A stretch of DNA of 39,779 nucleotides, from positions 1-39,779 of the forward strand of contig CAKQGQ010000020.1 in the NCBI GenBank assembly GCA_934233735.1, given 5' to 3'. The DNA is from an uncultured Clostridia bacterium (lineage in GTDB: Bacteria > Bacillota > Clostridia > Peptostreptococcales > Anaerovoracaceae). This document shows positions 23,508 to 31,833 of this stretch, in pieces; position 1 is the first letter of the stretch, and each line of letters opens with the position of its first letter. The position numbers were made by a program, and so were the translations under genes. The notes under the pieces are model-generated. The model was not told the origin of the DNA, did not search any database, and was given only the letters and a program-made list of their open reading frames with translations.

Positions 23508-24941
23508 ATGAAACTATTTGACAACAGAGTGCAGGAAACCAAATACAAGGTTTTAAGAGAGGTCGCGATTCAGGCATGGGAAGGCCATGAGATTTTTGCG
23601 GAGTTCAACCGCATCGCTGGAAATGTCATCCCAAAGGATCAGCCGCCTCAGACTTGCTGTATTTATAAGGACAGAGCTGTTGTTGCAGAGCGAATTCGTC
23701 AGGCAGCAGGTGGAAGTCCAAACGAGCCGGGCATCGTGCATGTCATCGACATTGCCTGTGATGAATGTCCGGAAGCAGGTTATGTCGTTACGGACCTTTG
23801 CCGCGGATGTCTGGCGCATCACTGCGTGGAAGAGTGCAAACGCAATGCGATTATCATTGACGAACATCAGCATGCGAAAATTGACAAAAGCAAATGCGTA
23901 GAATGCGGAAGATGTGCAAAAGCCTGCAAATACAGTGCGATTCACAATTTCCAGCGTCCTTGCGAAAATGCCTGCAAAGTCGGTGCGATTTCGATGGCAC
24001 CGGGCGGAGAAGCGTGTATCGATTACGATGCCTGCATCGACTGCGGCGCCTGCGTTTATCATTGTCCGTTCGGCGCGCCTGTTGACAAATCCAGCATTGT
24101 AGATGTCATCAAGGAACTGAAAGCTGCTATACAGGCAGAGGAAAACGGCGGCAAAAACAATTTAATTGCAATCGTTGCACCGGCAATCGCCAGTCAGTTC
24201 CAATATGTTCCGCTTGGGAATGTCATCACAGGTATTAAAAAACTGGGATTTGACAGGGTACTTGAGGTAGCAACCGGAGCAGACATGGTTGCTTATAAAG
24301 AAGGGCTGGAACTTGTGGAAAAAGGATTTTTAACATCCTCCTGCTGTCCGGCATTCGTCAAGTACATAGAAACGAAACATCCGGCGATGGTTCCGCATAT
24401 TTCCCATAATCTCTCTCCGATGGCGGAACTGGGACGCGCGATTAAGGAACATGAACCGGATGTTAAAATCGTCTTCATCGGACCTTGCATCGCGAAAAAG
24501 GCAGAAATCAAAAAAGAAAAGGTTTCCCCTTATGTTGACTATGTTATAACCTTCGAGGAACTTCAGGCTCTCTTTGACAGCCGCGACATTACCCTGCGCG
24601 ATCAGGAGCCGACGGAATGGAATCAGGCATCTTACTACGGCAGGATGTTTGCGACCTCCGGGGGCGTGGCAGCAGCGGTTGCCGAGATTTTGAAGGAGCT
24701 CAAGGTTGAAAATTTCGAGCTGAATGCGATTTCCTGCGACGGAATTGATAAATGTAAACCTGCGCTTTTAAAGGCGAGCAAAGGCGTTTCACCGTATAAC
24801 TTTATCGAAGGCATGATCTGCACGAGAGGCTGCGTGGGCGGCATGGGCAACCCAACCTGGCGCGAAGATATTTCGGAAGAAATCGAAGAACATGCTGAAG
24901 AGGCGGAAATCACGGAAATCCTGACACATCTGGAGCTGTAG
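23508..24941 (+). CDS. Monomeric [FeFe] hydrogenase-like protein, group B type
   Basis: This 477-residue protein starts MKLFDNRVQETKYKVLREVA, the typical start of group B (TIGR04105-like) [FeFe] hydrogenases. It has ferredoxin-type motifs CVECGRCAKACKYSA (about 130) and CIDCGACVYHCPFGA (about 174), plus extra cysteines (CDECP, CRGCLAHHCVEEC). The H-cluster region shows TSSCCPAFV (about 274), IGPCIAKKAE (about 323) and EGMICTRGCVGG (about 434), keeping all four expected cysteine ligands. Function would be H2 metabolism or H2 sensing; group B enzymes are little studied. No hydE/F/G maturase genes are in the window. GGGAGG precedes the ATG. Confidence 0.88.
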   Translation: MKLFDNRVQETKYKVLREVAIQAWEGHEIFAEFNRIAGNVIPKDQPPQTCCIYKDRAVVAERIRQAAGGSPNEPGIVHVIDIACDECPEAGYVVTDLCRGCLAHHCVEECKRNAIIIDEHQHAKIDKSKCVECGRCAKACKYSAIHNFQRPCENACKVGAISMAPGGEACIDYDACIDCGACVYHCPFGAPVDKSSIVDVIKELKAAIQAEENGGKNNLIAIVAPAIASQFQYVPLGNVITGIKKLGFDRVLEVATGADMVAYKEGLELVEKGFLTSSCCPAFVKYIETKHPAMVPHISHNLSPMAELGRAIKEHEPDVKIVFIGPCIAKKAEIKKEKVSPYVDYVITFEELQALFDSRDITLRDQEPTEWNQASYYGRMFATSGGVAAAVAEILKELKVENFELNAISCDGIDKCKPALLKASKGVSPYNFIEGMICTRGCVGGMGNPTWREDISEEIEEHAEEAEITEILTHLEL

Positions 24942-24947
24942 AATTTG

Positions 24948-25004
24948 AAAAGGGGTCTGTTTTGGCACAGGCTTTGAATGTGCCGATTGTAAACAACCCC
25001 TTTT
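24948..25004. terminator. Bidirectional terminator between the hydrogenase-like gene and gpmI
   Basis: AAAAGGGGT (24948-24956) pairs with ACCCCTTTT (24996-25004), and inner GTTT/AAAC and GGCACA/TGTGCC stems extend it. A and T runs on both sides make it work for both convergent genes. Confidence 0.88.
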
Positions 25005-25011
25005 ATAATGC

Positions 25012-26583
25012 TTATTTTACCAAACAGTCGCCGCTCATCTCCGGCGGAATTTTAAGTTCCATAAGTTTCAGCATTGTTGGAGCGATGTCCGCAAGCTTAG
25101 CTGTGTCCTGCAAATCTTCACGGAATTCGCAAGGATTGGCACTGATGTGAACCAGCGGAACCGGATTGGTGGAATGCGCGGTCACGACATTGCCGTCCGC
25201 ATCCAGCATACAATCCGCATTGCCGTGGTCTGCTGTCAAAAGAATCTGACCACCCGCAGCAAGTACTGCATCGGTGACCTTTTGCACGCAGAGATCGAGC
25301 GCTTCAATAGCTTTTACCGCAGCGTCGAAAACACCTGTGTGGCCGACCATGTCGGCATTCGCGAAGTTCAAAATAATGGCGTCATAGACGCCTGTGCCGA
25401 TTTCTTCGACGACTTTATCAGTAACCTCAGAGGCGCTCATTTCAGGCTTGAGGTCGTAGGTCGCAACCTTCGGCGACGGAATCAGGATTCGGTCTTCTAA
25501 AGGATTTGCAGCTTCGACGCCGCCGTTGAAAAAGAAGGTGACATGTGCATATTTTTCAGTTTCCGCGATGCGAAGCTGGTGCAGTCCGTTTGCGGAAAGA
25601 TATTCGCCGAGCGTATTTTTAATTGTCTGCGGCGGAAATGCAATCTCGACATTCGACATGGAAGCATCATACTGCGTCATGCAGACATAGACGAGGTTTT
25701 GCGGAGTCCTTTTCCGTTTAAAACCGTCGAAATCCGAATCAACGAAGGCACGCGTAATTTCTCTGGCACGGTCCGGGCGGAAATTGCAGAAAATCACGGA
25801 ATCGCCGTCCGAAACAGGTGCGGCCCCGCTGCACACAGTCGGCAGAATGAATTCGTCGGTTTCTCCTGCCTCGTAAGCCGAGCGAAGCGCTTCCGATGCG
25901 GAAGCTGCATGACGGCCGTCGAGAAGTGTGAGCGCGTCGTAGGCTTTTTCAACTCTTTCCCAGCGTTTGTCACGATCCATCGCATAGTATCTGCCGGAAA
26001 CAATGCCGATTTTCAGCGAAGGCAGCGACTGTGCAAGCTTTTCCATCTCTTCTATGTAATGGATTCCCGATGTCGGCGGCACATCTCTGCCGTCCATAAA
26101 GCAGTGAAGCAGAATGTTTTTCACGCCGCGGCTGTCTGCGAGCCGAACGGCGGCTTTGATATGCTCAATATGGCTGTGCACACCGCCGTCGGACAAAAGT
26201 CCGAAGATGTGAAGCGTGGAATTTTCACTGAGTACATGGTCGATGGCTTTGTTCAGAGCAGCGTTTCCATTAAAAATGCCATCTTCAATCGCTTTGGTGA
26301 TGCGTGTAAGCTCCTGATAAACGATGCGGCCTGCGCCGATATTCAGATGACCGACCTCGGAGTTTCCCATCTGTCCTTCGGGAAGTCCCACCGCAAGACC
26401 GCTCGCCTGAAGGCGGATATGTGGGTACATCTCAAATATTTTATCGAGATTCGGCGTGTGCGCCGCCTTGACTGCATTGCCGTAATCGGACGGATTCAGG
26501 CCGAAGCCGTCGAGTATCATCAGCATGGTCGGGCGGATCTGCACCGCTTTCTGCGTGTTTGTCTGTGTATGTTGGTTTGACAT
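25012..26583 (-). CDS. gpmI: 2,3-bisphosphoglycerate-independent phosphoglycerate mutase
   Basis: This 523-residue enzyme of glycolysis interconverts 3- and 2-phosphoglycerate using two Mn2+ ions. The motifs fit well: LMILDGFGLNPSDYGNA with metal Asp25, the phosphoserine loop GQMGNSEVGHLNIGAGR with Ser75, FMDGRDVPP, FNFRPDRAREIT (as FCNFRPDRAREIT), FFNGGVE, NFANADMVGHTG and LTADHGNAD. The open frame continues upstream for over 100 codons across the addA start, but the minus-strand ATG at 26581-26583 has an AGCAGG site and fits the family N-terminus. The gene stands alone, divergent from addA. Confidence 0.96.
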   Translation of the reverse strand: MSNQHTQTNTQKAVQIRPTMLMILDGFGLNPSDYGNAVKAAHTPNLDKIFEMYPHIRLQASGLAVGLPEGQMGNSEVGHLNIGAGRIVYQELTRITKAIEDGIFNGNAALNKAIDHVLSENSTLHIFGLLSDGGVHSHIEHIKAAVRLADSRGVKNILLHCFMDGRDVPPTSGIHYIEEMEKLAQSLPSLKIGIVSGRYYAMDRDKRWERVEKAYDALTLLDGRHAASASEALRSAYEAGETDEFILPTVCSGAAPVSDGDSVIFCNFRPDRAREITRAFVDSDFDGFKRKRTPQNLVYVCMTQYDASMSNVEIAFPPQTIKNTLGEYLSANGLHQLRIAETEKYAHVTFFFNGGVEAANPLEDRILIPSPKVATYDLKPEMSASEVTDKVVEEIGTGVYDAIILNFANADMVGHTGVFDAAVKAIEALDLCVQKVTDAVLAAGGQILLTADHGNADCMLDADGNVVTAHSTNPVPLVHISANPCEFREDLQDTAKLADIAPTMLKLMELKIPPEMSGDCLVK

Positions 26584-26722
26584 AAAACTACCTGCTTTCT
26601 TTTTGGTCGGAAGTGCTGCGCAAGGCAGCTTCCGCACTCTTATCCTATACCACCATTTTACCAAAATCCGACCCAAAAGAACAGAAGCATGCGCAAAAAA
26701 GAGAAACCGCAGGCGATATTTT

Positions 26723-26752
26723 TTGCAAGGAGGGCGGAGAGTATGGTAAAAT
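26723..26752 (+). promoter_or_regulatory. Probable promoter of addA
   Basis: TTGCAA (26723-26728) and TAAAAT (26747-26752) are 18 bp apart, 34 bp before the addA ATG. The 202-bp gap to gpmI also holds an imperfect inverted repeat (GGAAG-GCTGC / GCAGC-TTCC, 26609-26633) in the gpmI leader. Confidence 0.5.
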
Positions 26753-26785
26753 ATCGGTAAGAGCGCCTCGGCGCAAAAGGAAAGG

Positions 26786-29700
26786 ATGACGGAAATGAAG
26801 TGGACGGCAGAACAGGCGAAGGCGATTGAGCTTAGAAACAAAAATATTTTGGTTGCGGCAGCGGCAGGCTCCGGCAAAACGGCGGTTCTCGTTGAGCGAA
26901 TCAAACGGCTGATTTTAGAGGATGGGTGCAGTATCGACAAAATGCTGATTGTCACCTTTACGAACGCAGCGGCTTCCGAAATGAAGGAGAAAATCGAGAC
27001 CGCAATACAAAAGGAAATCGCGGAAAATCCCGGTGCGGGGACAGCTCTGAAGCGTCAGCTTGACCTGCTGCCTCTTGCGAACATCAGCACGTTTCACGCT
27101 TTTGCGCTGGAGGTCATCCGCCGCTATTTCTATATTATCGACATCGAGCCGAACTTCAAAATCTGCGACAATGTGCAGCAGGAGCTTCTGAAAGAGCAGG
27201 CGATGGACGAGCTTCTGAAGCAGTATTTTGAGGAAGCGAGCCCGGAATTCTTCGAATTTTTAAATAAATACAGCGGTGACCGCAATGAAAATCGTTTCAG
27301 GCAGACAGTGCGAAAAACCTTTGAGGTCATCCAGAGTCTGCCCGAGCCGTTTCCGTGGCTTGCGGAAGCGGTCAATGAACTTGGCGCGGATTTTGAGAGT
27401 TTTTCGCAAGGGAAGGTGGTCTCCTATATTTTAAGCGACGCAAAGCGCAGGCTCGCGGAGGTCGCAGAAAGCCTTGTGCAGGCAGCGCAGGAAGCGGAAG
27501 CCTGCGGTCACGAAGGCGTACTGGAGATTACGACGACTTATCGCCTACTGGCAGAGGAGCTGTGTGAAGCTACGGAAAGCGGTGATTTTGAGGCAATTCG
27601 CAAGGTGCTGGACGGGGTAAAGATGCCGTCTCTTCTGAAGAAATATTTTAAGCCCGACGAACTGCACACGCAGGCGGAGATGGACGAGCGCAAGGAAAGA
27701 CTGGAAAACGCACGCGAGCCGCTGAAAGATGCAGTTGCGTCATTAAAGAAGGACTATTTTTACGACAGCCTCGAAAATCTTTATGCCGAGGTGCGGGAAA
27801 GCTATGCTGATGGAAAATTTTTCTTTCAGATTATGAAGGATTACCGAGACATTTTCGCGCAGCTCAAGTCCCGGCGCGGCGTGGTGGATTTCAGCGATAT
27901 TGAGCATTTTGCGTTTGAGATTTTGAAGGATGAGGAAGCCGCGGCATATTATAGGGAAAAATTTTCCTACATTTTCATTGATGAATATCAAGACAGTAAT
28001 ATCCTGCAGGAGGCTCTGGTCGCGCGCATCAAGCGGGAGAACAATCTCTTTATGGTCGGCGATGTGAAGCAGAGCATTTATAAATTCAGACTTGCCGAGC
28101 CCGAAATTTTTCAGGGCAAATACCGCGCTTTCGCGAAGGAAGCGGAAGAGGCGGCTGCAAAGGGCGAGGAAAGTCTTTCCGAAAAAATTGACTTAAACCG
28201 TAATTTCCGAAGCAAAAAAACGGTCATTGACTTCATCAACCGCGTGTTCACGCGCATTATGCCGGACTACGACGAAAACGCGGCATTGTACTTAGGTGAT
28301 GTATTTGGCGAGCACTGTAATTTTGCGCCGAAAATGTTTCTTGCGGAAACGCCCTGGGACGAGTCGGAGGACCTTGACGATGAACTGAAAAACATGATAA
28401 AGGCAGAGAAAGAGGCCTTATCGGCGGTTAAAATCATCAAAGACTCGCTTGGCAAAACAATTTTTGACAGTAAAAAGGGCATCGAACGACCCTTGCAGAA
28501 AGGCGATGTCGTGATTTTGCTGCGCGGAATCAAGAATTACGGCGATATTTTCTGCGAAACTTTGACAGACAACAATCTGCCGGCGTATGTGGACGACAAC
28601 GACGGCTATTTCGATACGATGGAAATCAATATTTTTATGTCGCTTCTGGCGCTGATTGACAACGAAAAGCAGGATATTCCACTGCTGACGGTCATGCGCT
28701 CGGAAATTTTCGGCTTCACCATCCGCGAAATGGTGGAAATCCGTGTGGCCTCCTACGCAATGCCGCCTGCAGATTCATCGGCCCCGACGCCTGTCGTTTC
28801 GACTTCGGAGGGCGTATTCCCGGCGAATGCGGCATCGCTTTCCGGCAGTGCCGCCCTTGCAGCAGCGTCAGGCTCAGCGCTCGATTCGGCAATCGTCCCC
28901 GATGCGCAGCCTTCCGCCGCTCGCAAAAAGGTCTGCTCCTACCATGACGCCCTTGTCAACTATGCTGAAAACGGAGCTGACATAAATCTGAAATCCAAGT
29001 GTTTGCAAGCTCTGCAGCAGCTTGCAGACTGGCGCAGAGACGCGAGGATGCTGCCGCTTGAAGAACTGGTCTGGCAGCTCATGCTGGACACCGGATTTTA
29101 TATTGCGATGGGCGCAATGCCGGCGGGCAGTCAGCGTCAGGCAAACCTGCGTGCGCTTGCCGACAAGGCTTTGGCATACCGCAAGTCGCAGGGCGGCTCG
29201 CTTTACGGCTTCATGCAGTACATCGACGCTGTAAAGCAGCGCAAAGTCACCATGGGGCAGGTAAAAATCGCAGCAGAAGGCGATGACACAATCCGCATCA
29301 TGACGATTCATAAATCCAAAGGACTTGAATTTCCGATGGTGCTTTTGGCAGGCTTCTGCCGCCGCCTCAACTACACGAAGAGCGGACGAGACATCGCCAT
29401 TCACAAAGATTTCGGCATCGGTTTCCCGATTGTAAACTACGAGGAAAGCTGGATGAAAACCGGCATTATTCAAAATGTAATCCGCACAAAACTCCATCGT
29501 GAGGAAGTCGAAGAGGAAAAGCGAATCCTCTATGTTGCGATGACCCGCGCTAAAGACATCTTGTACATCCTCGGCATGATTGACGACTTTAACGATTCCA
29601 TCTCGGCTCTGGTCAAAACCGCTCCGAGCGATTCGTCGTATTTTTCGATGAGCGGACGCTGCATTTATGAAGACCCCGAAGCGCGTGCCTATATAAAAAA

Positions 29701-30736
29701 TGAAGATTTGCGCTCGCTTTCCGAAGGCACGCGCCGCTCCGTGGCCCGCGCCCTCGCACTGCTCGAAATCCCGACGGGCGGCGGGGCTTCTGGGGCTTCT
29801 GGGGCTTCTGGGGCTTCTGGGGCTTCTGGGGCTTCTGGGGCTTCTGGGGCTTCTGGGGCTTCTGGGGAGACATCGCCAATCGGCGATGTGCGTTTGTCGA
29901 AAGATGTCGAACGGCGCATGACCTTTGAATATCCGTTTGCCGCCGACCTCAAAATTAAATCCAAATACGCAGTCAGCGAACTTGCAGGCAAAGGCGAAGC
30001 AGAACTATCGCTGTCTGAGCCAAAGAGCTTCAAGGCACATGACAAATTCACGCTGGCTCAAATTGGTACGATAATCCATAAAGTGCTCGAAAAAATTGAC
30101 TTCAATACTGCGTTTGCAGGCGCAGACACTTCTGCGAAGGTCGCCGCCGACAGCCATACTGGCTCAACTGCCGATGGCGTGTGCAAGTATGTTGCCGCAC
30201 TCATGGACAGCATGGTGCGCGATGAATTCTTGACAAAAGAGGAAGCCGAAGCAGTAAATCCGAAGCTGATTGAACGCTTCATCGTCTCACCGCTCGGTCT
30301 GCGCATGGCAGCCGCAGCGAAGGCTGCGGCTGCGCCAGCGGCGGCACCGCAAAACATCCAGCCACAGTCTGCAGAAGTGCCGCTCGCGGCATCAAAATCC
30401 ACTGCCGCAGCAAAAGCAAAAAGCGGCAGTTCCGATTTCCTCGGCCTGCAGCGGGAGCGACCGTTTAATCTGGTGCTTGAGCAGGCCGGCGCGCAGTCGA
30501 TTGTGCAAGGTATCATCGACTGCTTCTTCGAAGAAGAAGGCGAACTCGTCCTCGTGGACTACAAGACGACCGGGGTTGGGAGCGAGGGCGAGTTAGCAGC
30601 GCGCCGGGAGGGCATCCGTGCAAGGTATGCTATGCAGATCGATTTATACCGCCGGGCACTTGAGGCGGCCACAGGCAAGCATGTGAAAGAGGCCTATCTG
30701 TATTTGACCAATCTTGGAGAGACAATTGAGATGTGA
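26786..30736 (+). CDS. addA: ATP-dependent helicase/nuclease subunit A, AddA
   Basis: AddA is the helicase-nuclease subunit of AddAB, which resects double-strand breaks for recombination. This 1316-residue protein has Walker A AAAAGSGKTAVL with K31, motif II FIDEYQDSN (about 397), motif VI ILYVAMTRAKD (about 912) and the RecB-type nuclease motif LVLVDYKT (about 1254). It is longer than usual (about 1200-1250) because of low-complexity inserts: an Ala/Ser/Pro-rich one (about 657-712), a perfect Gly-Ala-Ser repeat (1000-1026), and an Ala-rich one before the nuclease domain (about 1175-1220). addB, normally just upstream, is absent; gpmI is there in the opposite direction. A start at ATG 26795 is also possible. 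Confidence 0.93.
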   Translation: MTEMKWTAEQAKAIELRNKNILVAAAAGSGKTAVLVERIKRLILEDGCSIDKMLIVTFTNAAASEMKEKIETAIQKEIAENPGAGTALKRQLDLLPLANISTFHAFALEVIRRYFYIIDIEPNFKICDNVQQELLKEQAMDELLKQYFEEASPEFFEFLNKYSGDRNENRFRQTVRKTFEVIQSLPEPFPWLAEAVNELGADFESFSQGKVVSYILSDAKRRLAEVAESLVQAAQEAEACGHEGVLEITTTYRLLAEELCEATESGDFEAIRKVLDGVKMPSLLKKYFKPDELHTQAEMDERKERLENAREPLKDAVASLKKDYFYDSLENLYAEVRESYADGKFFFQIMKDYRDIFAQLKSRRGVVDFSDIEHFAFEILKDEEAAAYYREKFSYIFIDEYQDSNILQEALVARIKRENNLFMVGDVKQSIYKFRLAEPEIFQGKYRAFAKEAEEAAAKGEESLSEKIDLNRNFRSKKTVIDFINRVFTRIMPDYDENAALYLGDVFGEHCNFAPKMFLAETPWDESEDLDDELKNMIKAEKEALSAVKIIKDSLGKTIFDSKKGIERPLQKGDVVILLRGIKNYGDIFCETLTDNNLPAYVDDNDGYFDTMEINIFMSLLALIDNEKQDIPLLTVMRSEIFGFTIREMVEIRVASYAMPPADSSAPTPVVSTSEGVFPANAASLSGSAALAAASGSALDSAIVPDAQPSAARKKVCSYHDALVNYAENGADINLKSKCLQALQQLADWRRDARMLPLEELVWQLMLDTGFYIAMGAMPAGSQRQANLRALADKALAYRKSQGGSLYGFMQYIDAVKQRKVTMGQVKIAAEGDDTIRIMTIHKSKGLEFPMVLLAGFCRRLNYTKSGRDIAIHKDFGIGFPIVNYEESWMKTGIIQNVIRTKLHREEVEEEKRILYVAMTRAKDILYILGMIDDFNDSISALVKTAPSDSSYFSMSGRCIYEDPEARAYIKNEDLRSLSEGTRRSVARALALLEIPTGGGASGASGASGASGASGASGASGASGASGETSPIGDVRLSKDVERRMTFEYPFAADLKIKSKYAVSELAGKGEAELSLSEPKSFKAHDKFTLAQIGTIIHKVLEKIDFNTAFAGADTSAKVAADSHTGSTADGVCKYVAALMDSMVRDEFLTKEEAEAVNPKLIERFIVSPLGLRMAAAAKAAAAPAAAPQNIQPQSAEVPLAASKSTAAAKAKSGSSDFLGLQRERPFNLVLEQAGAQSIVQGIIDCFFEEEGELVLVDYKTTGVGSEGELAARREGIRARYAMQIDLYRRALEAATGKHVKEAYLYLTNLGETIEM
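29783..29863 (+). repeat. Perfect 9 x 9-bp in-frame tandem repeat within addA
   Basis: GGGGCTTCT is repeated nine times without a mismatch. It begins exactly at codon 1000 of addA, giving nine Gly-Ala-Ser triplets. The unit is a multiple of 3, so copy-number change would keep the frame. It lies in the linker between the helicase core and the nuclease half. Confidence 0.97.
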
Positions 30737-30810
30737 CACCAGTGACAAGTTTTTATGTACTTTTAAATTTGAATGATATATAATGATGATAGAGAAAGGA
30801 GGCTCAAAGG

Positions 30811-31113
30811 ATGACGGACAGAATTTATTCAATAACTGAGATTCAGACAATTTTGAATCCAATATTTGCTCGTAATGGAGTAAAGCGTGCGATTTTGTTT
30901 GGCTCATATGGAAAACGAAACGCCAGTAAAAAAAGTGACGTAGACTTGCTTGTGGATAGCGGCCTGCATGGACTGAAATTTATAGGGCTGGGAGAAGAAA
31001 TTCGAGCGGCACTTGACAAGGAAGTTGACTTATTCGATGTTTCTCACATTGAGCCTGCCTCAAGGATTGAAAAAGAAATTGGAAGAACGGGGGTGTTGTT
31101 GTATGAAAAATAG
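30811..31113 (+). CDS. mntA: MntA-type minimal nucleotidyltransferase antitoxin
   Basis: This 100-residue protein has the minimal nucleotidyltransferase motif LFGSYGKRNASKKSDVDLLVD, with G31, S32, D43 and D45 as the active site. In characterised MntA-HepT systems this protein adds AMP units to a tyrosine of the HEPN toxin and so silences it. AAAGGAGG lies 8 nt before the ATG, and a TATAAT at 30779-30784 may be its -10 element. The next gene overlaps by 11 nt, the usual arrangement. Both genes are AT-richer than the neighbours, consistent with transfer. Confidence 0.9.
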   Translation: MTDRIYSITEIQTILNPIFARNGVKRAILFGSYGKRNASKKSDVDLLVDSGLHGLKFIGLGEEIRAALDKEVDLFDVSHIEPASRIEKEIGRTGVLLYEK

Positions 31114-31423
31114 AGCGATACTCCTAAAGCTAATTGAGCATATTGATAAAATTCAAAGTTATTGTAAAGATAATTCATACGAATCTTTCTCGAAAAATTC
31201 TCAGCTTGTCGAGGCATGTGTATTTAATCTGAGCCAGATGGGTGAGATGGTAAATCGGTTAGACGATGAGTTCATTGAAAAGCACAATGATATCCCGTGG
31301 CATCAAATAAGAGGATTAAGAAATCGAATCATACACGATTACGAAGGCGTTAATTTATATCTTGTTTGGGAAGTCATAAAAAATGATTTGCCGAATCTTA
31401 GAGATACACTCATCAAGATTTAA
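31103..31423 (+). CDS. hepT: HepT-type HEPN RNase toxin (DUF86)
   Basis: This 106-residue all-helical protein carries the HEPN motif R-X4-H-X-Y as R73...H78-D-Y80 in GLRNRIIHDYEG. The arginine and histidine form the RNase site and the tyrosine is the residue AMPylated by MntA in studied systems. QLVEACVFNLSQMGEMVNRL is also typical of DUF86. The start at 31103 lies inside the mntA 3' end, so translation is probably coupled. Targets (tRNA or mRNA) are not predictable here. The 3' end is followed by a terminator formed partly by the family 2 element. Confidence 0.9.
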   Translation: MKNRAILLKLIEHIDKIQSYCKDNSYESFSKNSQLVEACVFNLSQMGEMVNRLDDEFIEKHNDIPWHQIRGLRNRIIHDYEGVNLYLVWEVIKNDLPNLRDTLIKI

Positions 31424-31443
31424 GATACTTTTATTTTTCAAAA

Positions 31444-31787
31444 TTTAGAGGTTTGAAGCGATTTTGGACTTTCTGTTCTAAATCATCAAACCTCTTTTTA
31501 GATATTGTGGCCTAAAATGAAGTTTCTGTTCTAAATTTTTTTCCTGAAAATGGGTATATGCATTTATATGAATAAATATTCGTGATATATTATTGAAGAA
31601 ATGGAAAATATTTCGAAAGAGAAATAGATACAAATAGAAAAAATGAGTCTAATAAGATAAAATTTAATAAAATGGAAGCGAACGCATTTGAAAAAATTAG
31701 AACAGAAACTCAAAAACAAAGAAAATGTTCTAAAAAATGCTTGCTAAATTTAGAACAGAAAGTCGAAATTTTGACTTAATATCTAAA
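31444..31787. repeat. Mirror-symmetric intergenic element, family 2, copy 2
   Basis: Four 39-bp units lie at 31444-31482, 31497-31535, 31696-31734 and 31749-31787. Gaps are 14, 160 and 14 bp, so the array is exactly symmetric about 31615.5. Left units end in TTTCTGTTCTAAA and right units begin with its complement. The outer pair share GACTTTCTGTTCTAAA (16 bp) and the inner pair AGTTTCTGTTCTAA (14 bp) at mirrored positions. The inner 160 bp differ from those of copy 1. Between the mntA-hepT pair and the next operon; no gene inside. Confidence 0.87.
31447..31500 (+). terminator. Terminator after hepT, built from the left arm of the element
   Basis: AGAGGTTTGA (31447-31456) and TCAAACCTCT (31486-31495) form a perfect 10-bp stem with a 29-nt loop, followed by TTTTA. 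Both arms lie within the family 2 element and its first unit gap, so the element seems to supply the terminator. Confidence 0.6.
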
Positions 31788-31833
31788 ATCTGATTTGAGG
31801 AGGCTTTTACGGCTGAATATAGGAGGAATCTTT

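Noticed and set aside
25543..26580. A 345-codon open frame antisense to gpmI
   Set aside because: gpmI has all catalytic motifs. The antisense frame has no start signals and reads as a mirror of gpmI codon use.
26584..26955. N-terminal extension of gpmI of over 100 residues
   Set aside because: The extension overlaps the addA start and promoter in antisense, has no family match, and a normal start exists at 26583.
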